Assembly (NCBI GenBank): GCA_000149265.1
Contig: CH002990.1
Location: 277,034 to 341,033 of the forward strand
DNA length: 64,000 nucleotides
Direction: 5' to 3'
From: Ciona savignyi
Lineage: Eukaryota > Chordata > Ascidiacea > Phlebobranchia > Cionidae
Positions 1-9,779 of this stretch are shown here, in pieces. Position numbers and translations under genes: made by a program. The stretch's first letter is position 1. Each line of letters opens with the position of its first letter. The notes under the pieces were generated by a model. The model did not search any database. It was given only the letters and a program-made list of their open reading frames with translations, and was not told where the DNA came from.

Positions 1-1740
1 ATGCAATCATCACTGTCAGCTTGACGAATTATGTAATCATAGAACTTGGGGAAATAATAATCCTAAACTCATTTAAGAAACACAATTTTCGTTTTTAAGA
101 AACAAAAATTTTACCCGAGAAACGAAAATTTTGTTTCCAGAAACGGTAACGAAAAGTTGTTATGTTAGTTTTATGACAGTAAAATGTGATATCGCATGCT
201 TCGTGGTTAAAGAGTTTTAAATCTTTGTTAAGAGGTGAATCGATGAAAACATGGGCAAGTACAATTTGTTCTTTAAAACTTTGAGGACAAATTAAGTAAC
301 CGCTTTTCTGCTATAGAACATTTAGCTTATGTGCTACTCGGTGACGCACGTAATTTTTAATCTTTTTTTTTTAAACTGGGCGACATAATTGTAATTTTGT
401 ATTGCAAACAAAAAAATTCTTTCTGTTGTGGGGATTACACAAGTAATAATGTAACTCTATTATGAGTCATTATTCACACCACTATTGTGCAGAGTTTGTA
501 CTGTTAACTCGAGTTTAATTATGACATCATAATAACGCGCGACAAAGCTGATTTCTCACGCCGCCAATGTTCTGCATGACGTCACTGTGACGTTTTACCC
601 ATTTTAATTAGGCTGGTTCATGTGAATAAAATAAATTTCACGGGGTTAAGTATCGAACCCAACATGGGCTGGTCCAAAATTACGAATCAGTCGCGCTAAC
701 CATTCGGCCAGACACCGTTATTGAATTAAAAGAAGTTATATGGCTATTTTACCGATTGACCTCTAGTGCCACCTAACTGCTAAAAAAATTATCTAATACA
801 TTTTTTTTCAGAAACAAAACTTTCGTTTCTGCCATTTTGCTTTGGAAAAATTTCGTTTCTCACCGTTACATAGGGCTTTCACATGCTACTGTAGTGACAT
901 TCGCGGCTTCGCTATATTTTTGTGCACATTATTAAGTTTTGGTAAATAGTTTACGTATATAAGCCATTATTGCCTGCAGCACGGCTGTGTGCGCCCGTTG
1001 TATATCATTTCCTTCGAACCAGCTATAATCCCCAAAGCAGTACTTCCTTTATAATCTTCCCACATATGCGCCATACAAGCGCCTGTGTAAAAACTTATTG
1101 TATCAGATATTTATCAGACACGCGTTCTGAAATGTAGACAAGCACTGCCTGCTTGAAGATGATATCTTCAAGCATGTATAATGAACCAGTTTAACTGTAC
1201 GAATTGTATTGTATCAGATTGCAATATATCAATAAAGAAGTTTTTTTATGGAGTCCGGATTGCCATCTATTTTAGTCATGGCTGAGGTATGTTAGTTGGG
1301 GCAACCTCATGCCAGAATTAGTGCAAGCACCAGGCGCAAACCCAAGCCTGACCTAAGAAAATAAGGAAGACCCCCACACTACTGATATTTAGGTATGACG
1401 TAACAAACGCTAAAACACGGCAACAAGTGAATAGGTATTTAAATTTTCTAAACGGCAACTATTGCAGTTCGTTAAAATAAAGATGTTATGTGACATATGT
1501 CGTGGACCCAACAGTCCTTTTCGCTTATATTAAAGCCACATTGGGCTCAAGAAGTATGTATTTTTGATCCGCGCAACTGGCTGTTTTTAAAACAAACCGC
1601 AAGGAAACAGGAATGGACATAACGATTGCCATTTTACGGTATGGAGGCTTTCCCCTAAAACTTATAGAACGCATGCATACAACACTCACAGCTCTAGCTT
1701 CGTCATCTCATGGTTGGTGCGAGGTAGTTGGACGATTGCC
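1..1740. other. Intergenic, no gene seen
   Basis: No reading frame of useful length, no splice-linked exons and no recognisable domain were seen on either strand. The stretch is A+T-rich. It carries scattered runs of the pattern AGAAACRAAAATTT in both orientations (about 75-155 and 810-875), which suggests an old inverted-repeat element, and the tRNA-like relic listed separately. Confidence 0.6.
646..717 (-). repeat. tRNA-derived SINE relic
   Basis: Read on the minus strand this starts with TGGCCGAATGGTTAGCGCG, a good RNA polymerase III A box of the Ser/Leu tRNA kind. About 40 nt later comes GGGTTCGATAC, a B-box-like T-arm. The acceptor stem does not pair, so it is not an intact tRNA gene. 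Related fragments with the same A and B boxes occur near 25473 and 33771. Confidence 0.55.
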
Positions 1741-1756
1741 TATGTGATGGTTTCAT

Positions 1757-2730
1757 GACAACTGAACCACTCACAACTGAACCCCTTACAACTGAACCCC
1801 TACAACTGAACCCCTTTTAACGGAACCCCTTTACAACTGAACCCCTTTTAATTGATCCCCTTTACAACTGAACCTCTTTTAACTGAACCCCTTTACAACT
1901 GAACCCCTTTCAACTGAACCCCTACAACTGAACCCCTACAACTGAACCCCTTTCAACTGAACCCCTACAACTGAACCCCTTACAACTGAACCCTTTTACA
2001 ACTGAACCCCTTACAACTGAACCCCTACAACTGAACCCCTTTTAACTAAACCCCTTACAACTGAACCCCTTTACAACTGAACCCCATTACAACTGAAACT
2101 CTTACAACTAAACTCCTTTCAACTGAACCCCTTACAATTGAACCTCTTACAACTGCAGCCCATTTTAACTGCATCCCATTTTTAACTGAACCCCTTACAA
2201 CTGAACCCTTTTACAACTTAACCCCTTTTAACTGAACCCCTTACAACTTAACCTCTTACAACTGAACACCTTTTAACTTATCCACTTGACAACTGAAGCC
2301 ACTACATCAACACATTGGGGCGCATAGACATAATTTATTAATCCTTTCTTTAACTGTCAATTAAGTATAATGAATTGTATACTGCCGTTTAAATGTGGTT
2401 TAGAACGTCACTTAGAACGTCAAACTTTATCAGTATTCAATTTGGGACATGACGACGTCATCGGGCTAAAGTTTTTCAAGGGTTCAGTTGTAAGGGGTTC
2501 AGTTGTAAGGGGTTCAGTTGAAGAGGGGTTCAGTTGTAAGGGGTTCAGTTGTAAGGGGTTCAGTTGTAGGGGTTCAGTTGTAAGGGGTTCGGTTGTAAAA
2601 GGGTTCAGTTCTAAGGGGTTCAGTTGTAGGGGTTCAGTTAAAAGGGGTTTAGTTAAAAGAGTTCAGTTGTAAAGGGGTTCAGTTGTAAGGGTTCAGTTGT
2701 AAGGGGTTCAGTTGTAAGGGGTTCAGTTGA
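1757..2730. repeat. Foldback minisatellite: two inverted tandem arrays
   Basis: The left arm, about 1757-2310, is a tandem array of a 13-16 bp unit, consensus ACAACTGAACCCCTT, with variable runs of T and A between units. The right arm, about 2477-2730, is an array of the reverse complement, AAGGGGTTCAGTTGT. About 165 bp of unrelated sequence separates them. The whole could fold into a very long imperfect hairpin. Foldback-type transposons have ends built of tandem repeats in this way; an inverted duplication of a minisatellite is the alternative. The open frame at 2370-2672 is only the repeat translated (GSVVRG/GFSCKG) and is not a gene. Confidence 0.85.
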
Positions 2731-3091
2731 CTGGTCACCCTTTGTGATACATCTCCGGCGTTTTTATTCCCTCGAATAAAACTTATATATATCCTTCTCG
2801 TATTTTCTTTGCCATTAGGTCTAAAACTAAAATTTAAAACTAACTAGAGAGTGTCAACCACATGTTTAACCACCACTATTTGTAAACCACATGTTGTATG
2901 CCATATATTCATGTTACAGGGTCCCTAACCACAACTTATATTTTATACACTGAATATGTAGTTTGTTTCTGCAAGCATAAACGCATGGGTCCCATAGTTA
3001 TCAAAGCAAACTTATTTTCCCTGTGTAGGTTAAAAAGAATAAACGTCTTAAATTTACGAACATTTTTACCACAAATGTTTTAAATTAAACC

Positions 3092-3649
3092 CAGGTCCGG
3101 TGCTAGGAACCGCGGGGCCCAATTAGAAATGTGATGGCGGGGCCCCTACTCTTCATAGCAAAATTTATGGGTGTTTATGTATCATAAAATACATACCAGT
3201 AGGCTACATACAAACTACAAAAATAGACATTTAATACTTACTATAAAACAAATTAAAGGTAATGTGGATGCTTATTTACGATATATTGTTTTACTTTTAA
3301 TAGCAAAAAAGGAAAATTAGGCAATTAACCTTTAGTTTTTCAAAAAAATACTTTTCTTGCATTTTTATTAGCAAAGTCATTCAAAATAACTTCAAAGCCA
3401 ATGGCTTTAGCAATCTCGCATTCTATAGAAAGCATTATGACGTAACAGGCAGACACAGAAATATAAATTTGACGTAGTTACGATGCATAACAAATTGATA
3501 TTATGAGAAAGAAATAATTTCACTTTTTATTTACGTTTCAGTAGTATTTTAAACCTCGTAATACGGAAAGACCCCGCTAGCGCGGGGCCCCTTCAAAGTG
3601 CGGGGCCCAATTTGATCTAATCGGTCAAATCGGCCTAAAACCGGCCCTG
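3092..3649. mobile_element. Non-autonomous hAT-type element (MITE)
   Basis: The left end is CAGGTCCGGTGCTAGG and the right end CCTAAAACCGGCCCTG, imperfect terminal inverted repeats. A perfect 8-bp target duplication, ATTAAACC, flanks it (3084-3091 and 3650-3657). Eight-base duplications and CAGGG-type ends are typical of the hAT superfamily. It has no transposase frame. The duplicated flank at about 5728-5790 keeps the uninterrupted site, which confirms the borders. Confidence 0.9.
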
Positions 3650-4462
3650 ATTAAACCTTCTTTTCAAGCGCTGAAGTAAAATGAAGCTAAATTGCCAAAA
3701 CAGCCAGATTTTGTTTTTCATGGTTTCAGGTAATTCCCCTAGGTTTAGTAGATACGTTTCTGTTTTTACATATGTAGGTCATGTTATGTAACCATTCTTA
3801 AAGTTTTAATCTGATATGTCGACTCCTTGTTGGAGATGTCAGTGCGATGTGACATGCTTGTCACAATCATAATTCAGAACCATATCTTCGTTTTTAACGT
3901 AATTACCCTAAGTAAATGTTTTCTTTCTTTTAATTGGCACAAAGTATTTAATGGTCTAACATTTCACCAAATCTGAACAGAGTTAGAGCAGCCGTTCAAG
4001 CGCTATGTGACCCAAAAAGCTAATTTATTGTAAAACAAAACTTTTGGATTTTAACGTCTCAGGGGAATTCCCATAGATTCATATCCCAAAATTTTGATTT
4101 CTGCCTATCTATAGGCTACCATGCTGTCTAACAAATACCAAAGTTTGATTGCGATTCCATTTTTCCTTCTGGTAAATGTCGGGGCGACATGGCACGTCTG
4201 TCACAATCATGATTTAAGAACAAAATCTTATTTTTTAGGGTATTTCCTCATATAATTATTTTTTTTCCTTTATGTGTTAAATCAGTGCCTAATGCACTTA
4301 CATTCAAGAAAATCTGATTCAAATTGTATCAGCGGTTCAAGTGCTATGCCCATAACAGTCAGATTTTTTAGAAAAAAATACCGTTTTGGTTTGTAACGTC
4401 CCAGGGGAATTCCCTGGATTTATCACCCAAAATTTTGGTTTCTGTATATCTAGATTCTAGAC

Positions 4463-5031
4463 CAGGGGTCGGCAACCGTTTAATAGTCGCGGGCCAAAAC
4501 CAAACTTAAAATGATCTCGGCGGGCCGTAATAAATTTCTCAACTCTACATCAACTTTTCTACGTTTTGATAACATTTCAAGATTGCAAAATCAATTAGAG
4601 AAATATATGTTTACTACCTATTATCTATCGTACAGGACTTTAGTTAGTAAAGAACACGATGCAAACACATAGGAAATAGCAAAAACGATGTATGTTGTGT
4701 CATAATGTTATATGTCATAATATGTGTTGTCATAATGTCATAAAATTACAGTTGGATTGCTTCTACTCTCACTAATGCTCATGCCAAAAACACACACAGT
4801 TATTGCTTTCTCTCAAAGCATTTTCTTTGTCTGCACGCACACATTCTCAATAGACACGGTCAGGCTCATTTTTTTATTATTGCCGCATAGATTGTTGAAA
4901 TTTATCAAAAGCTAAGATTGCATATGGCACAGTTGGCCGTATTCTATAATACTTCAGTAAAATGTCTTGGGCCGGATGATTTTGCTTGTCGGGCCGGATG
5001 CGGCCCGCAGGCCGTAGGTTGCCGACCTCTG
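4463..5031. mobile_element. Non-autonomous hAT-type element (MITE)
   Basis: The ends are CAGGGGTCGGCAACC and GGTTGCCGACCTCTG, inverted repeats with one mismatch. A perfect 8-bp duplication, TTCTAGAC, flanks it (4455-4462 and 5032-5039). Inside are GC-rich subterminal blocks with GGGCCAAAACC and GGCGGGCCG, and an A+T-rich core without a gene. Empty copies of the same target (TCTAGACCATGTTG) stand at about 5369 and 20938. A deleted relative lies at 35063-35290. Confidence 0.92.
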
Positions 5032-6331
5032 TTCTAGACCATGTTGTCTAACAAATACCAAAGTTTAGTTGCGATTTCACTTTTCTTTCTGGTAGATGTC
5101 GGGGCGACATTGCGTGCTTGTCACAATCAAGATTTGAAAACAAAATCGTCTTGTTTAGGGTATTTCCCTAGCTAATTTTTAATTTTCTTTTAAGTGTTAA
5201 ATCAGTTACTAATGCACTTATATTTCACCAAATCTGGTTCAAATTGGAGCTATCGTTCAAGCGCTATGCCCCAAAAAGCTAATTTTTTTTAAAAAATACC
5301 GTTTTGGTTTTTAACGTCCCAGGGGATATTCCCCTGGTTTTATCACTCAAAATTTTAGTTTCTGCTCATCTAGACCATGTTGTCTAACAAATGTCGAAGT
5401 CTCATTGCGATTTCATTATTCCTTCTGGTAGGTGTTGGGGCGACATGCCATGGCTGTCAAGCGTTTGGCGAAAAAAAAGGAAAAAAACGGACAAAAACTA
5501 GAGAGTGTCAACCACGTCTTCAACAACCACTATTTGTAAACACATGTTGTATGCCATATATTCAGGCTACAGGATCCCTAACCACATTTTGTATTTTATA
5601 CACTGAGTATGTAGTTTTTGTTTCTGCAAGCATAAACGCATGGGTCCCATAGTTATCAAACCAAACTTCTTCTCCATGTGTAGGTAAAAACAACAATCCT
5701 GTTAGATTTACGAAGGTTTCACCATAAATGTTTTAAATTAAAGCTTTGTTTCAAGTGCTGTATTAAAATTAAGCTAAATTTCTAAAACAGCCCGATTTAG
5801 TTTTTGATGACTTCGGAGAATTCCCCATGGGCTTAGCACATAAGTTTTTGTTTTTACATATGTGAGTCATGTTATTTAACAATTCTTAAAGTTTTAATCC
5901 AATTTGACAAATCCTTGTTGGATATGTCAGTGCAATGTGGCATGCTTGTCACAATCATGAGTCAGGGACATATCTTCGTTTTTAAGGGAGTTACCCTAAG
6001 TAAATGTTTTCTTTTATTTAATTGACACAGGGGGGTTAACGATCCAGCATTTCACCAAATCTGATCAAAATTAGAGCAGTTGTTTAAACGCTATGGCCAA
6101 AAACTGCGTATTTAGACCATGTTGATAAACAAATGACCAAGTTTTGTTACCATTCCATTATTCCTTCTGGCAGATGTCGGAGCCACTTCTGGTAGATGTC
6201 GGAGCCATGCCTGTTAACCGTTTGACGAAAAAAAAGAAAAAAAAAGAAAAAAACGGACAAAAACAATAAGTGTCCCATTTTTTCAAATGGGACCCATAAT
6301 TAGGTAGGTATGTCAAACTATGGGACCTATT

Positions 6332-6620
6332 AGGATAGGATATTCATGTTTATCCCCGTGAATGGGAAAACCAAGGGGGTTAACACACGGGCAGTCGTCA
6401 GATCACCTCGCGCCCATCGTCGGGTTACCGGAGCTATTGCACTGTGTTGTATATAATAGACACGTTCCTTTAATTTGGTAGAACCCATTAATCCGCTAGC
6501 TTTAGGCAATGTCCGTAAAGTGCCTTGCCCAAGGAAACAACCGACTAGCTAGCGACCAGTTTCGCACCTGCAACCCTTCGATTAAAGGCGACGCACTTAA
6601 TCGTCAGACCAACGGGCCGG
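6332..6620 (-). mobile_element. tRNA-derived SINE, reverse orientation
   Basis: Read on the minus strand this begins with a tRNA-like head (TAAGTGCGTCGCC, then GGTTGCAGGTGCGAAAC as B box). A body follows with GTCCTTGGGCAAGGCACTTT-like and CATACAACACACTG-like blocks, and it ends in TATCC-type repeats. The same family occurs at 16925-17191, 20498-20797, 30784-31056 and 32691-32987. It encodes nothing and depends on a LINE for movement (family knowledge). Confidence 0.88.
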
Positions 6621-6807
6621 ATAAGAACATTTGACTATGTTTTAATTCCAATTTTATATAGCCTCCAAATGTGATTAACATAATTCTTTAAACTTTTTAC
6701 TGCCACAAGCATGAAATCACGGCATAAATAAAATAAACGGTATTTGTTTTTAGTGGGAGCAGTAAGATCAATGTCCTTAATGTCAAATCTTGGAACAGTG
6801 AAATAAA

Positions 6808-7036
6808 ATGACAGAATATATTCAAGATGAGGGTACATGGCCGCCAAGCAAAAAACAAAATCGGTATGTCACAAATATTTCCTACGGTATGTTTTTACCT
6901 TTAAAAAATGGGTATGTAGTTATTAAAAGTAATTACAACCGATTAACTTGTTTTCTGCAGACCTGGCGACGCTGTCACGTTAACCCTAGAAGAGGTTACA
7001 GAAGACGACATTGTACTTCTGCGTATGAAAATTTAA
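6808..7036 (+). CDS. Candidate two-exon small protein, unknown
   Basis: I do not recognise this product. Exon 6808-6863 reads MTEYIQDEGTWPPSKKQN and ends in phase 2 at a GTATGT donor. A 97-nt intron ends in TTGTTTTCTGCAG. Exon 6961-7036 continues (CG|A) RPGDAVTLTLEEVTEDDIVL and ends RMKI-stop, giving 43 residues. The stop overlaps a poly(A) signal AATAAA at 7035-7040. An AG 8 nt before the start codon (GGAACAG) could take a spliced leader. The acidic second half and clean splice signals suggest coding, but the protein is short and no family comes to mind. It could equally be a gene fragment. Confidence 0.35.
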
Positions 7037-7271
7037 TAAACTTTAAATTTGTCGTTTTTAGTTTGTTTACGACAACCTACATGAGATCGGGTTCGTTTAT
7101 CTTCATGAATTCACCATAGAAATACGTTCAATTATGTAGTGACAAAGGCTTTGTCTTCGTCACAAAAAGTGTATTGTGTTGGTAACGCCGTCTGGTACAT
7201 TCTTCTTACTTAAACAAAAGTAGCTCACAGTGCGTTATAGCAATCGACACTGGAACATTATTTTCAAGTTG

Positions 7272-7293
7272 TTTCTCAGTCAGGGAGGTTAAA
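7272..7293 (+). promoter_or_regulatory. Probable spliced-leader acceptor before the NTase gene
   Basis: GTTGTTTCTCAG ends at 7279, 14 nt before the start codon at 7294, a pyrimidine-rich tract followed by AG. In Ciona many mRNAs receive a 16-nt spliced leader at such sites (established for the genus). Here it also supports the choice of the first ATG. An ordinary cis 3' splice site joined to an upstream non-coding exon would look the same. Confidence 0.45.
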
Positions 7294-9630
7294 ATGGGAG
7301 TTGATGAGATTGGTGAGATTGAGAAGAATCTGGTTCAGCAGCTGAAGTCATTATGTGATGGAAATGAGAAGGAAATTGATCCGATAAAATCAGTTCCAAT
7401 ATTTCTTAAGCTTGCTAAGGTTTATGAAAATAAAACTGAGAATAAAGAGAGGAATTGTATTCGCAGTGCAGTTCTGCTTAACGCTGCTATTGTAAGGGAG
7501 CCAAACAACCTACAAATCAAAGACGAACTTCAAAGATTATGCTCTGCTGTTCTGCTAAAAGCCAAAGCCAACAAAGTTGATACTGATTTAGTACAAAATG
7601 CAAATCAAGTACGAAATACACTAAGTGAAGCAAAAAATGAATTCGGAAAACGTTTTAATAAAATAAATAGAATCTCGGATGATGTAGAAGGCGATGAACT
7701 GCTTGTGTTGGAAAAAAAGAAAGTCACAGATGTTCGAAATCTTCAAAATAAAGTTACAGGGAAATATAGTGAGTTAATGAAGTCCGTTTCTGATAATTGC
7801 ATTGAAATTATGGGAGAACCCCCGTGCAAATATTCTGTAGCAGCAATGGGTTCCTTAGCACGATCTGAGGTTACATTGTATTCAGATGTGGAGTTCATCA
7901 TCCTTCTTGAAAATCCTGTTGCTAAGAGAAAAGATAAAGAAATAATCTTGAGGTATTTCAGGTGGTTTTCTACAATTTTTCATATTGTTATAATCAATCT
8001 CGGAGAAAACATGATTCCTTCTGTTGCAATTCCAAGTTTAAATTGGTTTTATGACAAGGTCACACCAAATGGTGTTACATTTGATGGCATGATGCCACAT
8101 ACAAGCAAAATTCCACTTGGAAGGCAACCAACTGAAAAGAAACCATGGAAAACTGAATTTATAGAAACAGTGGATGAAATGCTTGAACACTTAAAACCAG
8201 AGGAAATTCGAAACAAAGGTTATCACCTCGGGGGCATGCTAAGCAAAACTAGTTATATTTCTGGTGATAAAAGAACTTTTGATGAATATCAGCAAAAGTT
8301 GCATGCTGTTGTAACAAGTAACGATAAAGAAAGTCAATTTTCGGAGCTGCTCAAACAAATTGATGAGGATTTGCAGAATTTGGACATTTGGTTTCAACAA
8401 ACAAGAGCATCAGTTATTTTTCAAAGTTTCAACATCAAGCAAAGTTTCAACATTAAGAGAGTGATCTATCGGAGTGCAACAGTTTTCAATGCAGCATTGG
8501 GTCGAATTTATTCCATCAAAGAATCCTCATGCTTTGATATCATCGATAAATTAGAACAAAATAAAAGATGTAATGGAATCGTGGCTCACAAACTTAGATT
8601 CATGGTGGCAATAGCTTGTGAAGTCAGGTTTAAAGTTTACCAAAGACAGGATGACATTTTTATGGAAGGTTCTGGTTATGAGAAAGTTGTTTCAAATTTG
8701 GTTAAACTTATTGGAAGACAAAGCCTTTCAACATTTATGGTAACTACATCCATGGTACATCGTATGTTAAAGGAGAAATTAAAACATAATGCTCCACTTG
8801 ATCTTGATGTATTGGAAGAGGCTGCATGGGGATTCTTTGCAAAATTGAGTATGTTTCCCCAGCATTGTTTCAAGTATGACTTGAAGTTGGAAATTGCAAA
8901 ACTCGGCTTCACTATTCAACCCATCGATGTTGAAATTGATAATTGTTTGCATGCGATGCGTTGTTTATATGAGATGCATGAATACCAGCTCGTGTTGAAT
9001 TTGTGTCGGAAAATACGTCCTCTATGTAAAGATGTTTTTCAAGTATTTCAAACTAAAGCTAATGAGCTACGATGCAACGTAGGATTGGGTCGCTATGATG
9101 CACGAGATGTTGAAGCTCAGCTTGTTGAGTTTGATAAACTGATGGTTTCTGTTGAAGCGGCACCACCTGGTGATGTGAGGCGATGGCATGGTGCATGGGA
9201 TTATGCTCGTTGCTTAGATCGGCTTCGCTGCTTCGCTCGCGCAGTTCATGTTCGGGAACGATGTCTTCATTATTATGAACAATGGAAACAAACACGTGAT
9301 GCCAAACATGAAATGAACCACAACAAACCCGTATTGTTAATTTCATACTCACATTCACTTCTAGAAGTTGGAAATTTCGACAAGTCAATTGAAGTGTTGC
9401 ACAAAGCTTTGGGAGTGTTAAAAGGAACCAACCGAAGTACAAAGTACCATAAGGCCATTTATGACAATCTCGGTAGTTGCTATCTTGGCATAAAGAAATA
9501 TTTTAAATCTTTTATTTGTTTTTTTGAACATGTCAGAATAGCTAATTTTATCGATATTGATGTACCTTTAACTATCAAATATTTTATTATATTACTTTAC
9601 AAACACATTTGTTTTCTCGCCAATAAATAA
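7294..9630 (+). CDS. Intronless DUF294-type nucleotidyltransferase/TPR protein, 778 aa
   Basis: A single uninterrupted frame in an otherwise intron-rich region. Residues 1-175 are helical and charged. Residues 183-245 hold a nucleotidyltransferase signature: G186-S187 in AAMGSLARSEVTLYSDVEF, with D198 and E200 as the metal-binding carboxylate pair, then YFRWFSTIFHIVIINL. FDGMMPH and GRQPTEKKPWKTE follow at 263-288. This resembles the protein-PII uridylyltransferase N-terminal-like (DUF294) domain, which I recall in lineage-expanded invertebrate families fused to TPRs. From about 560 the sequence is helical, with TPR-like pairs at about 685-760 (NKPVLLISYSHSLLEVGNF, then YDNLGSCYLGIKKY). The last 25 residues are hydrophobic and may mark truncation of the TPR array. 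The substrate is unknown; PII uridylylation is not expected in an animal. An innate-immune or regulatory nucleotidyl transfer role is only inference. Confidence 0.9.
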   Translation: MGVDEIGEIEKNLVQQLKSLCDGNEKEIDPIKSVPIFLKLAKVYENKTENKERNCIRSAVLLNAAIVREPNNLQIKDELQRLCSAVLLKAKANKVDTDLVQNANQVRNTLSEAKNEFGKRFNKINRISDDVEGDELLVLEKKKVTDVRNLQNKVTGKYSELMKSVSDNCIEIMGEPPCKYSVAAMGSLARSEVTLYSDVEFIILLENPVAKRKDKEIILRYFRWFSTIFHIVIINLGENMIPSVAIPSLNWFYDKVTPNGVTFDGMMPHTSKIPLGRQPTEKKPWKTEFIETVDEMLEHLKPEEIRNKGYHLGGMLSKTSYISGDKRTFDEYQQKLHAVVTSNDKESQFSELLKQIDEDLQNLDIWFQQTRASVIFQSFNIKQSFNIKRVIYRSATVFNAALGRIYSIKESSCFDIIDKLEQNKRCNGIVAHKLRFMVAIACEVRFKVYQRQDDIFMEGSGYEKVVSNLVKLIGRQSLSTFMVTTSMVHRMLKEKLKHNAPLDLDVLEEAAWGFFAKLSMFPQHCFKYDLKLEIAKLGFTIQPIDVEIDNCLHAMRCLYEMHEYQLVLNLCRKIRPLCKDVFQVFQTKANELRCNVGLGRYDARDVEAQLVEFDKLMVSVEAAPPGDVRRWHGAWDYARCLDRLRCFARAVHVRERCLHYYEQWKQTRDAKHEMNHNKPVLLISYSHSLLEVGNFDKSIEVLHKALGVLKGTNRSTKYHKAIYDNLGSCYLGIKKYFKSFICFFEHVRIANFIDIDVPLTIKYFIILLYKHICFLANK

Positions 9631-9752
9631 CCACATCCTCTTAAATATATTATTCAATGAATTTACATTTGTTTTCTCACCTAGTTTACCACAATTTGCA
9701 ATTAAATCTCGATTTTCCATTAGATCTCAATTGAAATTTGTTTCCAAATGTT

Positions 9753-9758
9753 AATAAA
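9753..9758 (+). terminator. Poly(A) signal of the NTase/TPR gene
   Basis: AATAAA lies 123 nt after the stop codon. Another AATAAA (9622-9627) overlaps the stop region itself. The short T-rich 3' UTR contains a direct repeat, ACATTTGTTTTCTC, at about 9605 and 9664. Confidence 0.5.
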
Positions 9759-9779
9759 ACTGCGATATTATGGTATTGA

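Larger units (their letters stand above)
2843..6300. repeat. Complex interspersed repeat cluster, duplicated internally
   Basis: The segment is made of copies of one family. A block at 2843-3012 (starts AACTAGAGAGTGTCAACCAC, ends near TGGGTCCCATAGTTATCAAA) recurs at 5497-5668. Units of roughly 300-450 bp contain a block like CATGTTGTCTAACAAATACC, then GATGTCGGGGCGACATGGC, then CAAGCGCTATGCCC, then AACGTCCCAGGGGAATTCCC; they recur at about 4060-4440, 5035-5340, 5370-5450 and 5820-6230. The cluster ends in a small hairpin, GTCCCATTTTTTCAAATGGGAC (about 6272-6293), which also ends the cluster at 19681-21450. Two hAT-type elements are nested in it. No coding capacity was found. Confidence 0.75.

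Noticed and set aside
646..717. Functional tRNA gene
   Set aside because: A and B boxes are present but the acceptor stem does not pair; related copies look like SINE fragments.
2370..2672. 100-residue frame with GSVVRG/GFSCKG repeats
   Set aside because: It is the right arm of the minisatellite translated; all frames of the array stay open in part.
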